A stretch of DNA of 64,000 nt from contig DAIPMW010000010.1 in assembly GCA_036768475.1 (NCBI GenBank), positions 62,001-126,000 of the forward strand. Direction: 5' to 3'. Of this stretch, positions 37,058 through 46,864 are shown in pieces. The stretch comes from JAEUMD01 sp036768475. GTDB lineage: Bacteria; Pseudomonadota; Alphaproteobacteria; Rhizobiales; Hyphomicrobiaceae. The position numbers and the translations under genes are program-made. Position 1 is the stretch's first letter, and every line of letters starts with the position of its first letter. The notes under the pieces were generated by a model that was given only the letters and a program-made list of their open reading frames with translations, was not told the DNA's origin and searched no databases.

Positions 37058-38827
37058 ATGACCATCAAGGAAATCCGCGTTCCCGACATTGGAGATTTCA
37101 AGGACATCCCCGTCATCGAGATCCTGGTGAAGGTCGGCGATACGGTAAAACCGGAAGATCCACTCATCACGCTGGAGAGCGACAAGGCGACGATGGACGT
37201 GCCGAGCCCGGAGGCGGGCAAGGTTGCCGAAATCAAGGTGGCGATCGGCGACAAGGTCTCGGAAGGCACGCTGATCGTGACGCTCGAAGCAGCGGCTGGC
37301 GCCAGTCCTTCTGCACCCGCCCCCGCAGCAACTGCGCCTGCCGCGGCCACGCCTGCCACCGCAGCGCCGGCAGCGCCTGCACCACAGGCCGCCTACCATT
37401 CCGGCAGCGCCGATATCACTTGCCAGATGATGGTGCTGGGCGCCGGCCCCGGCGGTTATTCCGCCGCATTCCGGTCCGCCGATCTCGGGCTGACGACGGT
37501 ACTCGTCGAACGCTGGAGCGTGCTCGGCGGTGTCTGCCTCAACGTCGGCTGCATTCCCTCGAAGGCGCTGCTTCACACCGCCGCGATCATGGACGAGGTC
37601 AAGGCGTTTGCCGCGCACGGTATCACCTATGCCGCCCCCTCCATCGATCTCGACCAGTTGCGCCGGCACAAGGAAAAGGTCGTGGCCAAGCTCACCACGG
37701 GCCTCACCGGCATGGCGAAAATGCGCAAGGTCACAGTCGTCACCGGCACCGGCGCATTCCTCGATCCCCATCATATCGAGGTCACGCTATCGGACGGTTC
37801 GGGCAAGAAGATCGTCAAGTTCGACTACGCCATCATCGCCGCCGGTTCCGAAGCCGTGAAACTGTCGTTCATCCCCGAGGATCCGCGTATCGTCGATTCC
37901 ACCGGCGCGCTTGAGCTGCGCCAGATCCCCAAAAAGATTCTCGTCATCGGTGGTGGCATCATCGGCCTGGAGATGGCCACCGTCTATTCCACGCTTGGGA
38001 GCCGCGTCGATGTGGTGGAAATGCTTGACGGCCTGATGCCCGGCGCCGACCGTGACCTCGTCAAGGTCTGGGAGAAGGTCAACGCACCGCGCTTCGACAA
38101 CGTTATGCTGAAGACTAAGACGGTGGCGGTGGATGCCAAGGCTGACGGCATCCATGTCACCTTCGAGGGCGCGAAGGCACCGCCAGGGCCGCAAGTCTAC
38201 GACATGGTTCTGGTCGCCGTCGGCCGCTCCGCGAACGGCAAGCTGATCAGCGCCGACAAGGCGGGCGTCGCCGTCAGCGAACGCGGCTTCATCGAGGTCG
38301 ACAAGCAGCAGCGCACCAACGTACCCCACATCTTCGCCATCGGCGACGTCGTCGGTCAGCCGATGCTTGCGCACAAGGCCGTACACGAGGGCCATGTCGC
38401 CGCCGAAGCCGCCAGCGGCGAGAAGAGCTATTTCGACGCCCGTCAGATCCCCTCGGTGGCCTACACCGATCCCGAGATCGCCTGGGCCGGGATCACCGAG
38501 ACCGAGGCTAAGGCAAAAGGCATCAAGATCGATAAGGCGGTCTTCCCCTGGGCCGCGTCGGGCCGCGCCATCGCCAACGGCCGCGACGAAGGCTTCACCA
38601 AGCTCATCTTCGACGCCGAAACACATCGCTGCATCGGCGGCGGCATCGTCGGCACGCACGCGGGCGACCTCATTGGCGAAGTCTGCCTCGCCATCGAGAT
38701 GGGTGCCGACGCAGTCGACATCGGTAAGACCATCCATCCACACCCGACGCTCGGAGAATCGATCGGCATGGCCGCCGAAGTCGCCCACGGAACCTGCACC
38801 GACCTGCCGCCGCCACGAAAACGATAA
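37058..38827 (+). CDS. lpdA: Dihydrolipoamide dehydrogenase (E3) with lipoyl domain
   Basis: 589 aa. An N-terminal lipoyl domain (ESDKATMDVPSP) and Ala/Pro linker are fused to a complete E3: FAD GAGPGGYSAA, redox-active GGVCLNVGCIPSKALLH, NAD motif VIGGGIIGLEMATVYSTLGS and the HPHPTLGESIG active-site His-Glu. It reoxidises dihydrolipoamide and reduces NAD+. It starts 18 nt after the aceF stop. Lipoyl-E3 fusions are known in several bacteria with AceE-type complexes. Confidence 0.96.
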   Translation: MTIKEIRVPDIGDFKDIPVIEILVKVGDTVKPEDPLITLESDKATMDVPSPEAGKVAEIKVAIGDKVSEGTLIVTLEAAAGASPSAPAPAATAPAAATPATAAPAAPAPQAAYHSGSADITCQMMVLGAGPGGYSAAFRSADLGLTTVLVERWSVLGGVCLNVGCIPSKALLHTAAIMDEVKAFAAHGITYAAPSIDLDQLRRHKEKVVAKLTTGLTGMAKMRKVTVVTGTGAFLDPHHIEVTLSDGSGKKIVKFDYAIIAAGSEAVKLSFIPEDPRIVDSTGALELRQIPKKILVIGGGIIGLEMATVYSTLGSRVDVVEMLDGLMPGADRDLVKVWEKVNAPRFDNVMLKTKTVAVDAKADGIHVTFEGAKAPPGPQVYDMVLVAVGRSANGKLISADKAGVAVSERGFIEVDKQQRTNVPHIFAIGDVVGQPMLAHKAVHEGHVAAEAASGEKSYFDARQIPSVAYTDPEIAWAGITETEAKAKGIKIDKAVFPWAASGRAIANGRDEGFTKLIFDAETHRCIGGGIVGTHAGDLIGEVCLAIEMGADAVDIGKTIHPHPTLGESIGMAAEVAHGTCTDLPPPRKR

Positions 38828-38946
38828 GACGCCGGCGCCCACCACCTGCCGTCGCACGTGGGAGAGGCGTCAGGACCGGGATCGATATCTGAAAGCTGCC
38901 CTCGAACATCGCGCCCACCATCGCGGTGCACAGGAAAGGTACGAGC

Positions 38947-41256
38947 ATGGAAGAGAAGCTGCGCCAATCTGCGCTCGAATATCACCGCTTTCCGACGCCG
39001 GGAAAAATCTCAGTCATGCCCACCAAGGGGCTCACCAACCAGATCGACCTGTCGCTTGCGTATTCGCCTGGCGTTGCCTACGCCTGCACCGCCATCAAGG
39101 ACGACCCGGCGGAAGCGGCGACCCTGACCGCGCGCTCCAATCTGGTCGGCGTCATCACCAACGGCACCGCGGTTCTGGGTCTGGGCAACATCGGGCCCCT
39201 CGCCGGCAAGCCGGTCATGGAAGGCAAGGGCTGCCTGTTCAAGAAATTTGCAGGCATCGACGTGTTCGACATCGAAGTCGCCGAAACCGATCCTGACAAG
39301 CTCGTCGAGATCGTCGCCGCACTTGAGCCGACGTTCGGCGGCATCAACCTGGAAGACATCAAGGCGCCCGAATGCTTCATCGTCGAGAAGAAGCTGCGCG
39401 ACCGCATGAACATCCCCGTCTTCCATGACGATCAACACGGCACCGCCATCATCGTCGCCGCCGCCATCCGCAACGCACTCTCTCTCGTCGGCAAGGACAT
39501 CGGCAAGGTGAAGCTTGCCGGTTCGGGTGCAGGCGCTGCCGCGCTTGCCTGCCTCGATCTGCTCGTCTCGCTCGGTCTCAAGCGCGAGAACATCACCATC
39601 TCCGACATTGCCGGCGTCGTCTACGAGGGCCGCACCGAGCTGATGGACGAGTACAAGGCCCGCTTCGCGCAAAGAACCGACAAGCGGACGCTCGCCGAAA
39701 TCCTTCAGGGTGCCGACATCTTCCTCGGCCTGTCTGCCGGGGGCATCCTGAAGCCCGCCATGCTGAAAAGCATGGCTGACAAGCCGATCGTCATGGCGCT
39801 CGCCAATCCCGAGCCCGAGATCCGCCCCGAGGTTGCGCGCGGCGTACGTCCCGATGCGCTCATCTGCACTGGCCGCTCCGACTATCCCAATCAGGTCAAC
39901 AACGTCCTGTGCTTCCCCTTCATCTTCCGCGGCGCATTGGATGTCGGCGCCACCGGGATCACCGAAGAGATGAAAGTCGCCGCGGTGAACGCCATTGCCG
40001 AGCTGGCGCGTGCCGAAACCTCCGACGTGGTTGCCTCGGCCTATGGCGCGGAGCAGAAGACCTTCGGCCCCGACTACCTGATCCCGACGCCCTTCGATCC
40101 GCGCCTGATCGAGCGCATTGCACCGGCGGTGGCCAAGGCCGCGATGGACTCCGGCGTCGCAACGCGACCTATCGACAATATTGAAGCCTACCGCGATCGG
40201 CTCGCCCGCTTCGTCTACCGTTCGGGGCCCGTCATGAAGCCTGTGCTCGACGCCGCCAAGCGCAACCTGAAACGCATCGTCCTTGCCGAAGGTGAGGATG
40301 AGCGCGTCCTGCGCGCGGCTCAGACGCTGGTCGACGAGAAGATCGCCTTTCCCGTCCTTGTCGGCCGCGATCACGTCATCAATCAGCGCATCAAGCAGCT
40401 TGGATTGCGGCTCGAATCAGGTCGCACGATCGAGATCATTCACGGACAGGCGAGCCACCAGCAGCAGGACGTGGAGCGCGAGTACTTCGAACTGATGAAG
40501 CGGTCCGGCGTCACAACGGCCATGGCGCGAGAGAAGATGCGCTCCCGCCCGACGCTGATCGCCGCCATGTACCTGCGCCGCGGCTATGTTGATGCCATGC
40601 TGTGCGGCATGCGCGGCACCTACGAGGAACACCTGCGTTACATCCGCGAAGTCATCCCGCATCGCGCCGGCGTCACGACGCTCGCCGCCATGAACCTGCT
40701 GATGCTCACCGAGCGCCAGCTTTTCATCTGCGACACCTACGTCAACGTTGATCCCAGCGCCGAGCAGATTGCCGAAATGACGCTGCTCGCCGCCGAAGAG
40801 CTGCGCCGCTTCGGCATTACGCCACGCGTCGCCCTGTTGTCGCACTCGAGCTTCGGCAGCTCATCCGCACCCGAGGCCTTGAAGATGCGCAAGGCGGCGG
40901 CCATACTTACCGATGCCGCCCCAGATCTCGAAATCGAAGGCGAGATGCGCGGTGACGCCGCCCTGATGCCGCAGATGCTGCATGGTTTGATGCCCGAGGC
41001 ACGGTTGACGCATGGTGCAAACCTGCTCGTCATGCCATCGGTCGATGCCGCCAACATCGCCTACAATCTTTTGAAGGTAACGTCGTCGAACAACATCACA
41101 GTCGGCCCGATCCTCATCGGCACGGCAAAGCCCGCGCACATCTTGGAGCCAACAGCATCGACGCGCCGCATCGTCAATATGGCAGCACTTGCTGCCGTCG
41201 ATGCCGCAAAGCCTGATATGCCTGCGCCCGAACTGCATGAAAGCATCAGCGGCTGA
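38947..41256 (+). CDS. maeB: NADP malic enzyme / phosphotransacetylase-like fusion (MaeB)
   Basis: 769 aa from MEEKLRQSALEY, preceded by AGGAAAGG. The N-terminal ~430 residues are the malic enzyme (YSPGVAYACTAI, NGTAVLGLGNIGPLAGKPVMEGKG, FHDDQHGTAIIVAAAI, and GSGAGAAALACLDLLVSLG for the nucleotide). The C-terminal ~330 residues are a phosphotransacetylase-like domain, mostly regulatory in this family. It converts malate to pyruvate and CO2. It follows the pdh genes. Its 3' end overlaps the converging aminotransferase by 11 bp. Confidence 0.95.
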   Translation: MEEKLRQSALEYHRFPTPGKISVMPTKGLTNQIDLSLAYSPGVAYACTAIKDDPAEAATLTARSNLVGVITNGTAVLGLGNIGPLAGKPVMEGKGCLFKKFAGIDVFDIEVAETDPDKLVEIVAALEPTFGGINLEDIKAPECFIVEKKLRDRMNIPVFHDDQHGTAIIVAAAIRNALSLVGKDIGKVKLAGSGAGAAALACLDLLVSLGLKRENITISDIAGVVYEGRTELMDEYKARFAQRTDKRTLAEILQGADIFLGLSAGGILKPAMLKSMADKPIVMALANPEPEIRPEVARGVRPDALICTGRSDYPNQVNNVLCFPFIFRGALDVGATGITEEMKVAAVNAIAELARAETSDVVASAYGAEQKTFGPDYLIPTPFDPRLIERIAPAVAKAAMDSGVATRPIDNIEAYRDRLARFVYRSGPVMKPVLDAAKRNLKRIVLAEGEDERVLRAAQTLVDEKIAFPVLVGRDHVINQRIKQLGLRLESGRTIEIIHGQASHQQQDVEREYFELMKRSGVTTAMAREKMRSRPTLIAAMYLRRGYVDAMLCGMRGTYEEHLRYIREVIPHRAGVTTLAAMNLLMLTERQLFICDTYVNVDPSAEQIAEMTLLAAEELRRFGITPRVALLSHSSFGSSSAPEALKMRKAAAILTDAAPDLEIEGEMRGDAALMPQMLHGLMPEARLTHGANLLVMPSVDAANIAYNLLKVTSSNNITVGPILIGTAKPAHILEPTASTRRIVNMAALAAVDAAKPDMPAPELHESISG

Positions 41257-42463
41257 GGCGGCTCCAGCCGGCAAGCCGCCTTAATGCTTCCGCCATGTCC
41301 GCGCTCGAGCCGGAATAGGAAATTCGGATGAAACGCCGACCACGCCGGGGATCGAAATCGATGCCCGGTGTTACGGCAACACCTGTTTCTTCGAGCATTT
41401 CGTTGGCGAACGCGAGACTGTCGTCGGTGAGATGGCCGACATCGCAATAAAGATAGAAGGCGCCATCAGCGGGGACGATGTTGCCGAGCCCAACCTTCGG
41501 CAGCCCGTCGAGCAGCAACGCACGGTTTCGTGCATAGACCGCGACGTTGGCCTGCAGTTCCTCACACGCATCGAATGCCGCCAACGCTGCAACCTGCGAA
41601 ACAGCAGGCGGCGCGATATAGAGGTTCTGCGCCAACCGCTCGACCGCACGCACCAGCCGCTCTGGAACGATCATCCAGCCGACGCGCCAGCCAGTCATCG
41701 AGAAGTACTTCGAGAAGCTGTTTATGACGATCGCCTCATCGGAGTACTTAAGCGCCGTCTCGGCCGCAGCCGTGTAGGTGAGACCATGATAGATCTCGTC
41801 GGAGATGAACCAGATGCCGCGCCGCTCGCAAAGACTGCATATGTCGGCGAGCCGCTCCGGCTCCAGCATGGTGCCCGTCGGATTGGCCGGACTGGCGATC
41901 AGCACACCGTCGAGCCCGTCCGCGGAATCGGCGAGCGCGGCAATGGATTGCACTGGTGGCATCCAACGCGTTTGCGCATTCGTCTCGAGTGCGACCGGCA
42001 CTTGGCCCAGTGCTGAGAGAATGTGCCTGTAGCAGGGATAGCCTGGTTCGGGCAGGGCGACACGGGCGCCGGCATCGAACAGCACCAGAAAGGCGAGAAC
42101 GAAGCCGGCCGACGAGCCGGTCGTCACCACGACGCGCTCCGGCGCGATCTCCACACCATAGGTTTCGCGGTAATGCAGAGCGATCCGCTCTTTAAGCGGT
42201 CGCGTTCCCATGGCCAGCGTATAGCCCAGCGCGCCGGCGTCGATGGCGCGCTTTGCCGCCTCACGTGCCAGCGAAGGCGCGGGGCTCGCCGGCTGACCTA
42301 CCTCCATATGGATGACCCGATGCCCGGCTGCTTCGCGCGCCGCCGCCCGGTTCATCACATCCATGACGATGAAGCTGTCGATAGCGCTGCGATGAGATGC
42401 CGCGCGCGCCAGCGCGCTCTCACCGTCAGACGTTCGTGTCTGCTTCACCCTATCTGATGCCAT
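41246..42463 (-). CDS. Class I/II PLP-dependent aminotransferase
   Basis: 405 aa, fold type I. The PLP lysine is in INSFSKYFSMTGWRVGW; other family marks are TTGSSAGF, PGYPCYRH, SPANPTGTMLEPE and ISDEIYHGLTY. Probably acts on aromatic, aspartate or alanine-type substrates; specificity is not readable. Its stop lies inside the 3' end of convergent maeB (11-bp overlap). Confidence 0.9.
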   Translation of the reverse strand: MASDRVKQTRTSDGESALARAASHRSAIDSFIVMDVMNRAAAREAAGHRVIHMEVGQPASPAPSLAREAAKRAIDAGALGYTLAMGTRPLKERIALHYRETYGVEIAPERVVVTTGSSAGFVLAFLVLFDAGARVALPEPGYPCYRHILSALGQVPVALETNAQTRWMPPVQSIAALADSADGLDGVLIASPANPTGTMLEPERLADICSLCERRGIWFISDEIYHGLTYTAAAETALKYSDEAIVINSFSKYFSMTGWRVGWMIVPERLVRAVERLAQNLYIAPPAVSQVAALAAFDACEELQANVAVYARNRALLLDGLPKVGLGNIVPADGAFYLYCDVGHLTDDSLAFANEMLEETGVAVTPGIDFDPRRGRRFIRISYSGSSADMAEALRRLAGWSRLSR

Positions 42464-43063
42464 TCTCGATCTGCTCCGTTCTCTGCCACCCCGACCACGG
42501 GGGCAATCTCACGCAAACGCGGTCCAGTACCTTGTTTCGAGCATGTTTTTCATGCTGAACCGCTGCACACTTCAGATAAACCTGCTCTAGGATCAAATCT
42601 GCTTGAAGCATCGCGCGCGAGATCGGAAAAACGATCCTCCGATAGACAGTCGTGCCGCCACCGCCATGCTCCCGCCCCAATGTCGCCAAAGGTGAATGAG
42701 GGGCTTTGCAACGGGAATGGTGGCCGCTGGAACCATTGCAATTGGCCAGGATACGACCACGAGCCGGAACTTTGCCGTTATACGGGTCACTGGCCACATC
42801 GGCCAGTACAGACGATGCACGAGAAGAGGGGCTCCCTGAGCAATCAAAGGCTTAGCTGCGCAAGATTCTCCGCAAACTTGGCAACCCGCCCGCGAAGTCG
42901 GGTCGCGAGTTCTGCCGTTGTCTCCCGCCTCCCGCAAATCCTCCCATGCGAGGGACGCGGGGGCAGGCTGTTTGACCCCGGTCCCTGTGCTCACTAGGCT
43001 CGCTGACTAGTCGAGCATCTCTCGTATCGCTGAAACCAGAAGGAAAGAGGCCGCAGCATTACG
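42464..43063. other. Divergent intergenic region with repeat A
   Basis: 600 bp between the divergent aminotransferase and M48 protease genes. It holds repeat A copy 4 at 42538-42590; the rest carries no supported gene. A short ORF at 42680-42997 has no recognisable features and no ribosome site. Confidence 0.45.
42538..42590. repeat. Palindromic repeat A, copy 4
   Basis: CGAGCATGTTTTTCATGCTG to AACCTGCTCTAG. The upstream flank CCAGTACCTTGTTT is shared with copies 5 and 9, so the family unit may be longer than the palindrome. Confidence 0.85.
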
Positions 43064-44470
43064 ATGTCGCGACATATTTCGAAATTAGTGCGAACGCTGC
43101 GGACCGCGGTCGCATGCATCTGCATTTCTGCCGTCACCCTGACGAGCGTCGTTCCACCAACGCCCGCTCATGCACAAGGCTTGCCTCTCATTCGCGATAC
43201 CGAAATCGAGAAGCTCCTCAATGATTACGCTTCGCCCGTGTTTCGGGCCGCTGGCCTGGGCACCGGTCGCGTGGCAGTGCGGATCGTTCGCAACAATTCG
43301 TTCAACGCCTTTGTCGTCGACGGCCGAAACGTCTTCGTCAACACCGGCGCACTGATGCAGTCGGAGACACCCAACCAGCTGATTGGCGTGATCGCGCACG
43401 AGGCGGGACATATCGCCGGCGGCCACATGGCAGCTTTGCGTTCGCGCATCGCGCGGGATCAGACCAAGATCCTCATTGCGCAGGTCCTGGGCATCCTTCT
43501 CATCGGCGGCGCCGCCGCCACAGGCGGCGACACGGGGCGCGATCTCGGCGGTGCTGGACAGGCCGTCATGCAGGGCGGCTCGGAAATTGTCATGCGATCG
43601 CTTCTCGCCGAGCGGCGCTCGCAGGAATCGGCCGCCGACCAGGCCGGTCTCAATTTTCTCAAAGCCACACAACAATCCGGTGCCGGAATGCTGGAAACCT
43701 TCGAGCGCTTCCAGCAGCAGGAGTATATCTCCGACGCGCACAAGGACGCCTTTGTGCGCAGCCACCCCGTCGCCAGCGATCGTCTGGCGCGCCTACGTCA
43801 GCTGGTCGAGTCCAGCCCCTACTATAACAAGAAGGATTCGCCTGAGCTGAAGTTCCGTCACGAACTGATGCGCGCCAAGCTCTCCGGTTACCTGGAGAAC
43901 CCGCGTACGGTGTTCAATCGCTACCCTGAGCGCGACAACTCTATGCAGGCACGCTACGCGCGCGCCATCGCGCGCTATTTCATGGGCGGGCGCAGCGCGG
44001 TTCAGGATTCCGTAGCGGAGATCGAGAGGCTCATCCGGGAAAAGCCCGACTACCCCTATTTCTGGGAACTCAAGGGCGATCTGCTGATGCGCGCCGGCAA
44101 GGCAGCCCAAGCGATACCTGCCCTGCGTCAGGCGCTGAAGCTTGAATCAGATGCCCCTTTGATCCAGGTCCAACTCGCCACAGCGCTCCAGCAAGCGGGC
44201 GGTAACAATGGCGTGGCCGAATCCGTAACACTCCTGCGGCAGGCCGTGATCCGCGATATCAACCCAACTGCCCATCGCATGCTGGCTTCCGCCTACTACA
44301 AGCAGGGCAAGCTGCCACTGGCCGACGCCGAGACAGCTCAGGCTTACTTCCTGGAAGGCGATGTCAAACAGGCCCAGATCTTTGCCAAACGCGCCCAGAG
44401 CAGGCTCAACAAGGGATCGCCCGAATGGTTGCGCAATGACGATATCATCAATTACAAGCCACAGACTTGA
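43064..44470 (+). CDS. Periplasmic M48 metalloprotease with TPR repeats (BepA-like)
   Basis: 468 aa. A signal peptide (about 1-38, ending AHAQG) is followed by an M48 domain with the zinc motif VIAHEAGHIAGGH and the downstream Glu in RRSQESAADQAG. The C-terminal ~200 residues form TPR-like helical repeats (for example ARAIARYFMGG, YPYFWELKGDLLMRAGKAAQAIPALRQAL). This matches BepA/YfgC proteases of outer-membrane protein quality control. It precedes a DsbA-like gene, fitting envelope protein folding. Confidence 0.93.
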   Translation: MSRHISKLVRTLRTAVACICISAVTLTSVVPPTPAHAQGLPLIRDTEIEKLLNDYASPVFRAAGLGTGRVAVRIVRNNSFNAFVVDGRNVFVNTGALMQSETPNQLIGVIAHEAGHIAGGHMAALRSRIARDQTKILIAQVLGILLIGGAAATGGDTGRDLGGAGQAVMQGGSEIVMRSLLAERRSQESAADQAGLNFLKATQQSGAGMLETFERFQQQEYISDAHKDAFVRSHPVASDRLARLRQLVESSPYYNKKDSPELKFRHELMRAKLSGYLENPRTVFNRYPERDNSMQARYARAIARYFMGGRSAVQDSVAEIERLIREKPDYPYFWELKGDLLMRAGKAAQAIPALRQALKLESDAPLIQVQLATALQQAGGNNGVAESVTLLRQAVIRDINPTAHRMLASAYYKQGKLPLADAETAQAYFLEGDVKQAQIFAKRAQSRLNKGSPEWLRNDDIINYKPQT

Positions 44471-44560
44471 AAGCCCTGATAGCGTCCGCCCGACCGCTCG
44501 TTTTCCACTGCACCCATTATCATCCTGCGGCCAGCCGCCGCATCAACAAAAGAGACGCCA

Positions 44561-45427
44561 ATGAACCAGATGACCTTGAGCAAAACATCAGGATCGCACC
44601 CGTTTTTAAAGCGGGTATGGCGCTCGCAATCGCGAATAGCGGTCTCGGGAGCCGCTATGGCATTGGCCTTTGCTTTTTCCGCTCCTGCACTCGTCGCTCA
44701 GGAAGCCAGCAGCAAACCCGAAGCATCCACGGCCAAGTCTTCTTTCTCTGACGAGCAGAAGGGCGAGATCCAGGCGATCGTCAAAGATTATCTGCTGAAA
44801 AACCCCGAGATCTTCCTCGAGATCCAGTCCGCACTCGAGGCCAAGATGGAGCAGATCCAGGCCGAGCGTCTGAAGGTTGCGCTTGCCGCCCACGCCGATG
44901 CACTGTTCCGCGATCCCGACGCGCCCGTCGCCGGCAATCCGAAGGGCGATATCACCGTGGTCGAGTTCTTCGATTACAATTGCGGCTATTGCAAGCGCGG
45001 CTTCCCCGATGTGGCGAAGCTGATCCAGTCTGACCCCAAGGTCCGCGTCGTATTCCGCGAGCTTCCGATTCTCTCGAAGGGTTCGGAGGAAGCGTCACGT
45101 GTCGCCATCGCCGCGAACATGCAGGGCAAGTACTGGGAGTTCCACAAGCTCATGTTCGAGTTCAAGGGCCAGGCTAACGAGGCCAGCGCCCTGAAGATCG
45201 CCGAGAAAGCCGGACTGGACATGGCGCGCCTCAAGGCCGACCTGAAGTCCGAGAAGGTATCTGACGAAATCAAGAAGGTTCGTGAGTTGGCTCAGAACCT
45301 CAACATCAATGGAACACCCCACTTCATCGTCGGCAACCGTTCCATCCCCGGCGCGCCTCAGGATCTGTTCGAGCAGCTCAAGAGCGACGTTGAGGCCATC
45401 CGCAAGGAGGGCTGCACCAGTTGCTAA
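44561..45427 (+). CDS. DsbA family thiol-disulfide protein
   Basis: 288 aa. A long signal region (about 1-47, ending LVAQ) is followed by an N-terminal helical extension (about 60-115, as in ScsC/Com1-like proteins that oligomerise) and a thioredoxin fold with the CGYC active site (in FDYNCGYCKRGF) and cis-Pro in INGTPHFIVG. It ends with CTSC, an extra dithiol at the C-terminus. Oxidase or isomerase activity in the periplasm is likely; which one is not clear. Confidence 0.92.
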   Translation: MNQMTLSKTSGSHPFLKRVWRSQSRIAVSGAAMALAFAFSAPALVAQEASSKPEASTAKSSFSDEQKGEIQAIVKDYLLKNPEIFLEIQSALEAKMEQIQAERLKVALAAHADALFRDPDAPVAGNPKGDITVVEFFDYNCGYCKRGFPDVAKLIQSDPKVRVVFRELPILSKGSEEASRVAIAANMQGKYWEFHKLMFEFKGQANEASALKIAEKAGLDMARLKADLKSEKVSDEIKKVRELAQNLNINGTPHFIVGNRSIPGAPQDLFEQLKSDVEAIRKEGCTSC

Positions 45428-45767
45428 TGGTCCGATCCTCCGACCAATTTGGGTCCAATACGCCTCGGCTGGCGGCTGGTTAAGATGTAGCCGCAAGCAC
45501 CCATTCCGGTCTTAGCGGCGGTGGCCATGTTTCGTGGCCGCCGCCGCTTTTTGGCAAAGCGCGGGCCATGCCGCCGCCCCCTAGCCCTGGAGCCTTTGGA
45601 ATCAAACACTTCGCCTCGGCCACGATCTCAACAGGCTTGTAGCGGCCACCCTTTCGCCCCCAGCGGAAAACTGATAAACGGGCGGGTGATTTTTTGTCGT
45701 CGGGACGTTCCGGCCGCTAGGCTGGCTGCTGTTCCACGTGTGGATTCTCTTCGAGCTGTCGCCCCTC
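45428..45767. other. Gap dsbA-like / aroQ
   Basis: 340 bp without a supported gene. It contains the terminator at 45514-45552 and presumably the promoter of aroQ-accBC after it. Confidence 0.5.
45514..45552 (+). terminator. Rho-independent terminator after the dsbA-like gene
   Basis: A 14-bp stem AGCGGCGGTGGCCA / TGGCCGCCGCCGCT (one G-T wobble) with a 7-nt loop, followed by five T. Confidence 0.88.
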
Positions 45768-46226
45768 ATGGCCAAGCCCATTTACGTCCTCAACGGCCCC
45801 AACCTGAACCTGCTTGGCGTGCGCGAACCGCACGTCTACGGATACGAGACACTGGCCGATGTTCGCCGCCGCGCCGAGATGGCGGCTGCCGCGCATGGCC
45901 TGACGCTCGAGTTCCGCCAATCCAACCACGAAGGCCAGTTGATCGATTGGGTGCAAGAGGCCCGTGAAAAAGGCGCCGGCCTCATCGTCAACGCAGGCGG
46001 CCTCAGCCATACGTCGATTGCGCTCCTCGACGCCCTCCAAGCCGCCGAGCTTCCCGTCGTCGAGGTGCATCTTTCCAACATTTTCCGCCGCGAGGCGTAC
46101 CGCACGCACTCCTATGTTTCTCTGGCGGCAAAAGGCGTCATCTGCGGCCTGGGAGCCAAGGGATATGAGCTTGCCGTCGACGCCATGGCCAACCTACTCG
46201 CGGACACGACCGCAAAGACATCATGA
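45768..46226 (+). CDS. aroQ: 3-dehydroquinate dehydratase, type II
   Basis: 152 aa from MAKPIYVLNGPNLN, the family hallmark. Active-site elements: the Tyr region HVYGYETL, VNAGGLSHTSIALLDAL and EVHLSNIFRREAYRTHSY. It carries out the third step of the shikimate pathway. The frame opens 30 nt earlier but the MAKP start fits the family. The stop overlaps the accB start by 4 nt (ATGA), as in the conserved aroQ-accB-accC order of alphaproteobacteria. Confidence 0.95.
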   Translation: MAKPIYVLNGPNLNLLGVREPHVYGYETLADVRRRAEMAAAAHGLTLEFRQSNHEGQLIDWVQEAREKGAGLIVNAGGLSHTSIALLDALQAAELPVVEVHLSNIFRREAYRTHSYVSLAAKGVICGLGAKGYELAVDAMANLLADTTAKTS

Positions 46227-46756
46227 CGAAGCGCCGCAAAAAGGGCGTGGACAAGAAGGAACCGACCGGCATGACCGCCAAGACATCGGAATCTAAGGGC
46301 AGCGCCGAACGCGAGTTGATCCGCGAGCTCGCCGAGCTCTTGAACGAGACTGGCCTTTCGGAAATCGAGATTGAGAAGAGCGGGCTTAGGATCCGGGTCG
46401 CACGTCAGCTCACGGTTTCCGCCATGGCCATGCCTGCCGCCGCACCCGCGGTTGCCGCTGCAGCAGCCCCTGCCGCCGCGGCACCTGCTGCCAGCGATGC
46501 GGCGACCGATTTCTCCAAGCATCCCGGCGCCGTCAAATCACCGATGGTCGGCACTGCCTATCGGGCGCCCGAACCGGGCGCCGCCTCGTTCATCGAGATC
46601 GGCAAGCGCGTTGACGCGGGAGACACTCTGCTCATCATCGAGGCAATGAAGACGATGAATCAGATCCCATCCCCGAAAGCCGGCACGGTCTCCGCAATCC
46701 TGTTTGAAAATGGTCAGCCGGTCGAATTCGGCGAGCCGCTCGTCATCATCGACTAA
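46223..46756 (+). CDS. accB: Biotin carboxyl carrier protein of acetyl-CoA carboxylase
   Basis: 177 aa from the ATG overlapping the aroQ stop; a start at 46271 (MTAKTSESKG) has a better AAGGA and would remove 16 basic residues. The N-terminal LIRELAELLNETGLSEIEIEK, a Pro/Ala linker and a C-terminal biotinyl domain with the biotin Lys in IIEAMKTMNQI are visible. It carries CO2 for malonyl-CoA synthesis, paired with accC downstream. Confidence 0.94.
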   Translation: MTKRRKKGVDKKEPTGMTAKTSESKGSAERELIRELAELLNETGLSEIEIEKSGLRIRVARQLTVSAMAMPAAAPAVAAAAAPAAAAPAASDAATDFSKHPGAVKSPMVGTAYRAPEPGAASFIEIGKRVDAGDTLLIIEAMKTMNQIPSPKAGTVSAILFENGQPVEFGEPLVIID

Positions 46757-46864
46757 CGAGGGGAGAGGCAACGGCCGCGGCAGAGCGATTGGCGGACCGG
46801 ACGCCCGAACCATCGGCGGCGAGCCCAAATCCCTGGTTCTTATCCCAACTCCCTGGGGCAAAGC

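Noticed and set aside
39010..40374. Long minus-strand ORF opposite maeB
   Set aside because: Shadow of the malic enzyme gene; no ribosome site or recognisable domain.
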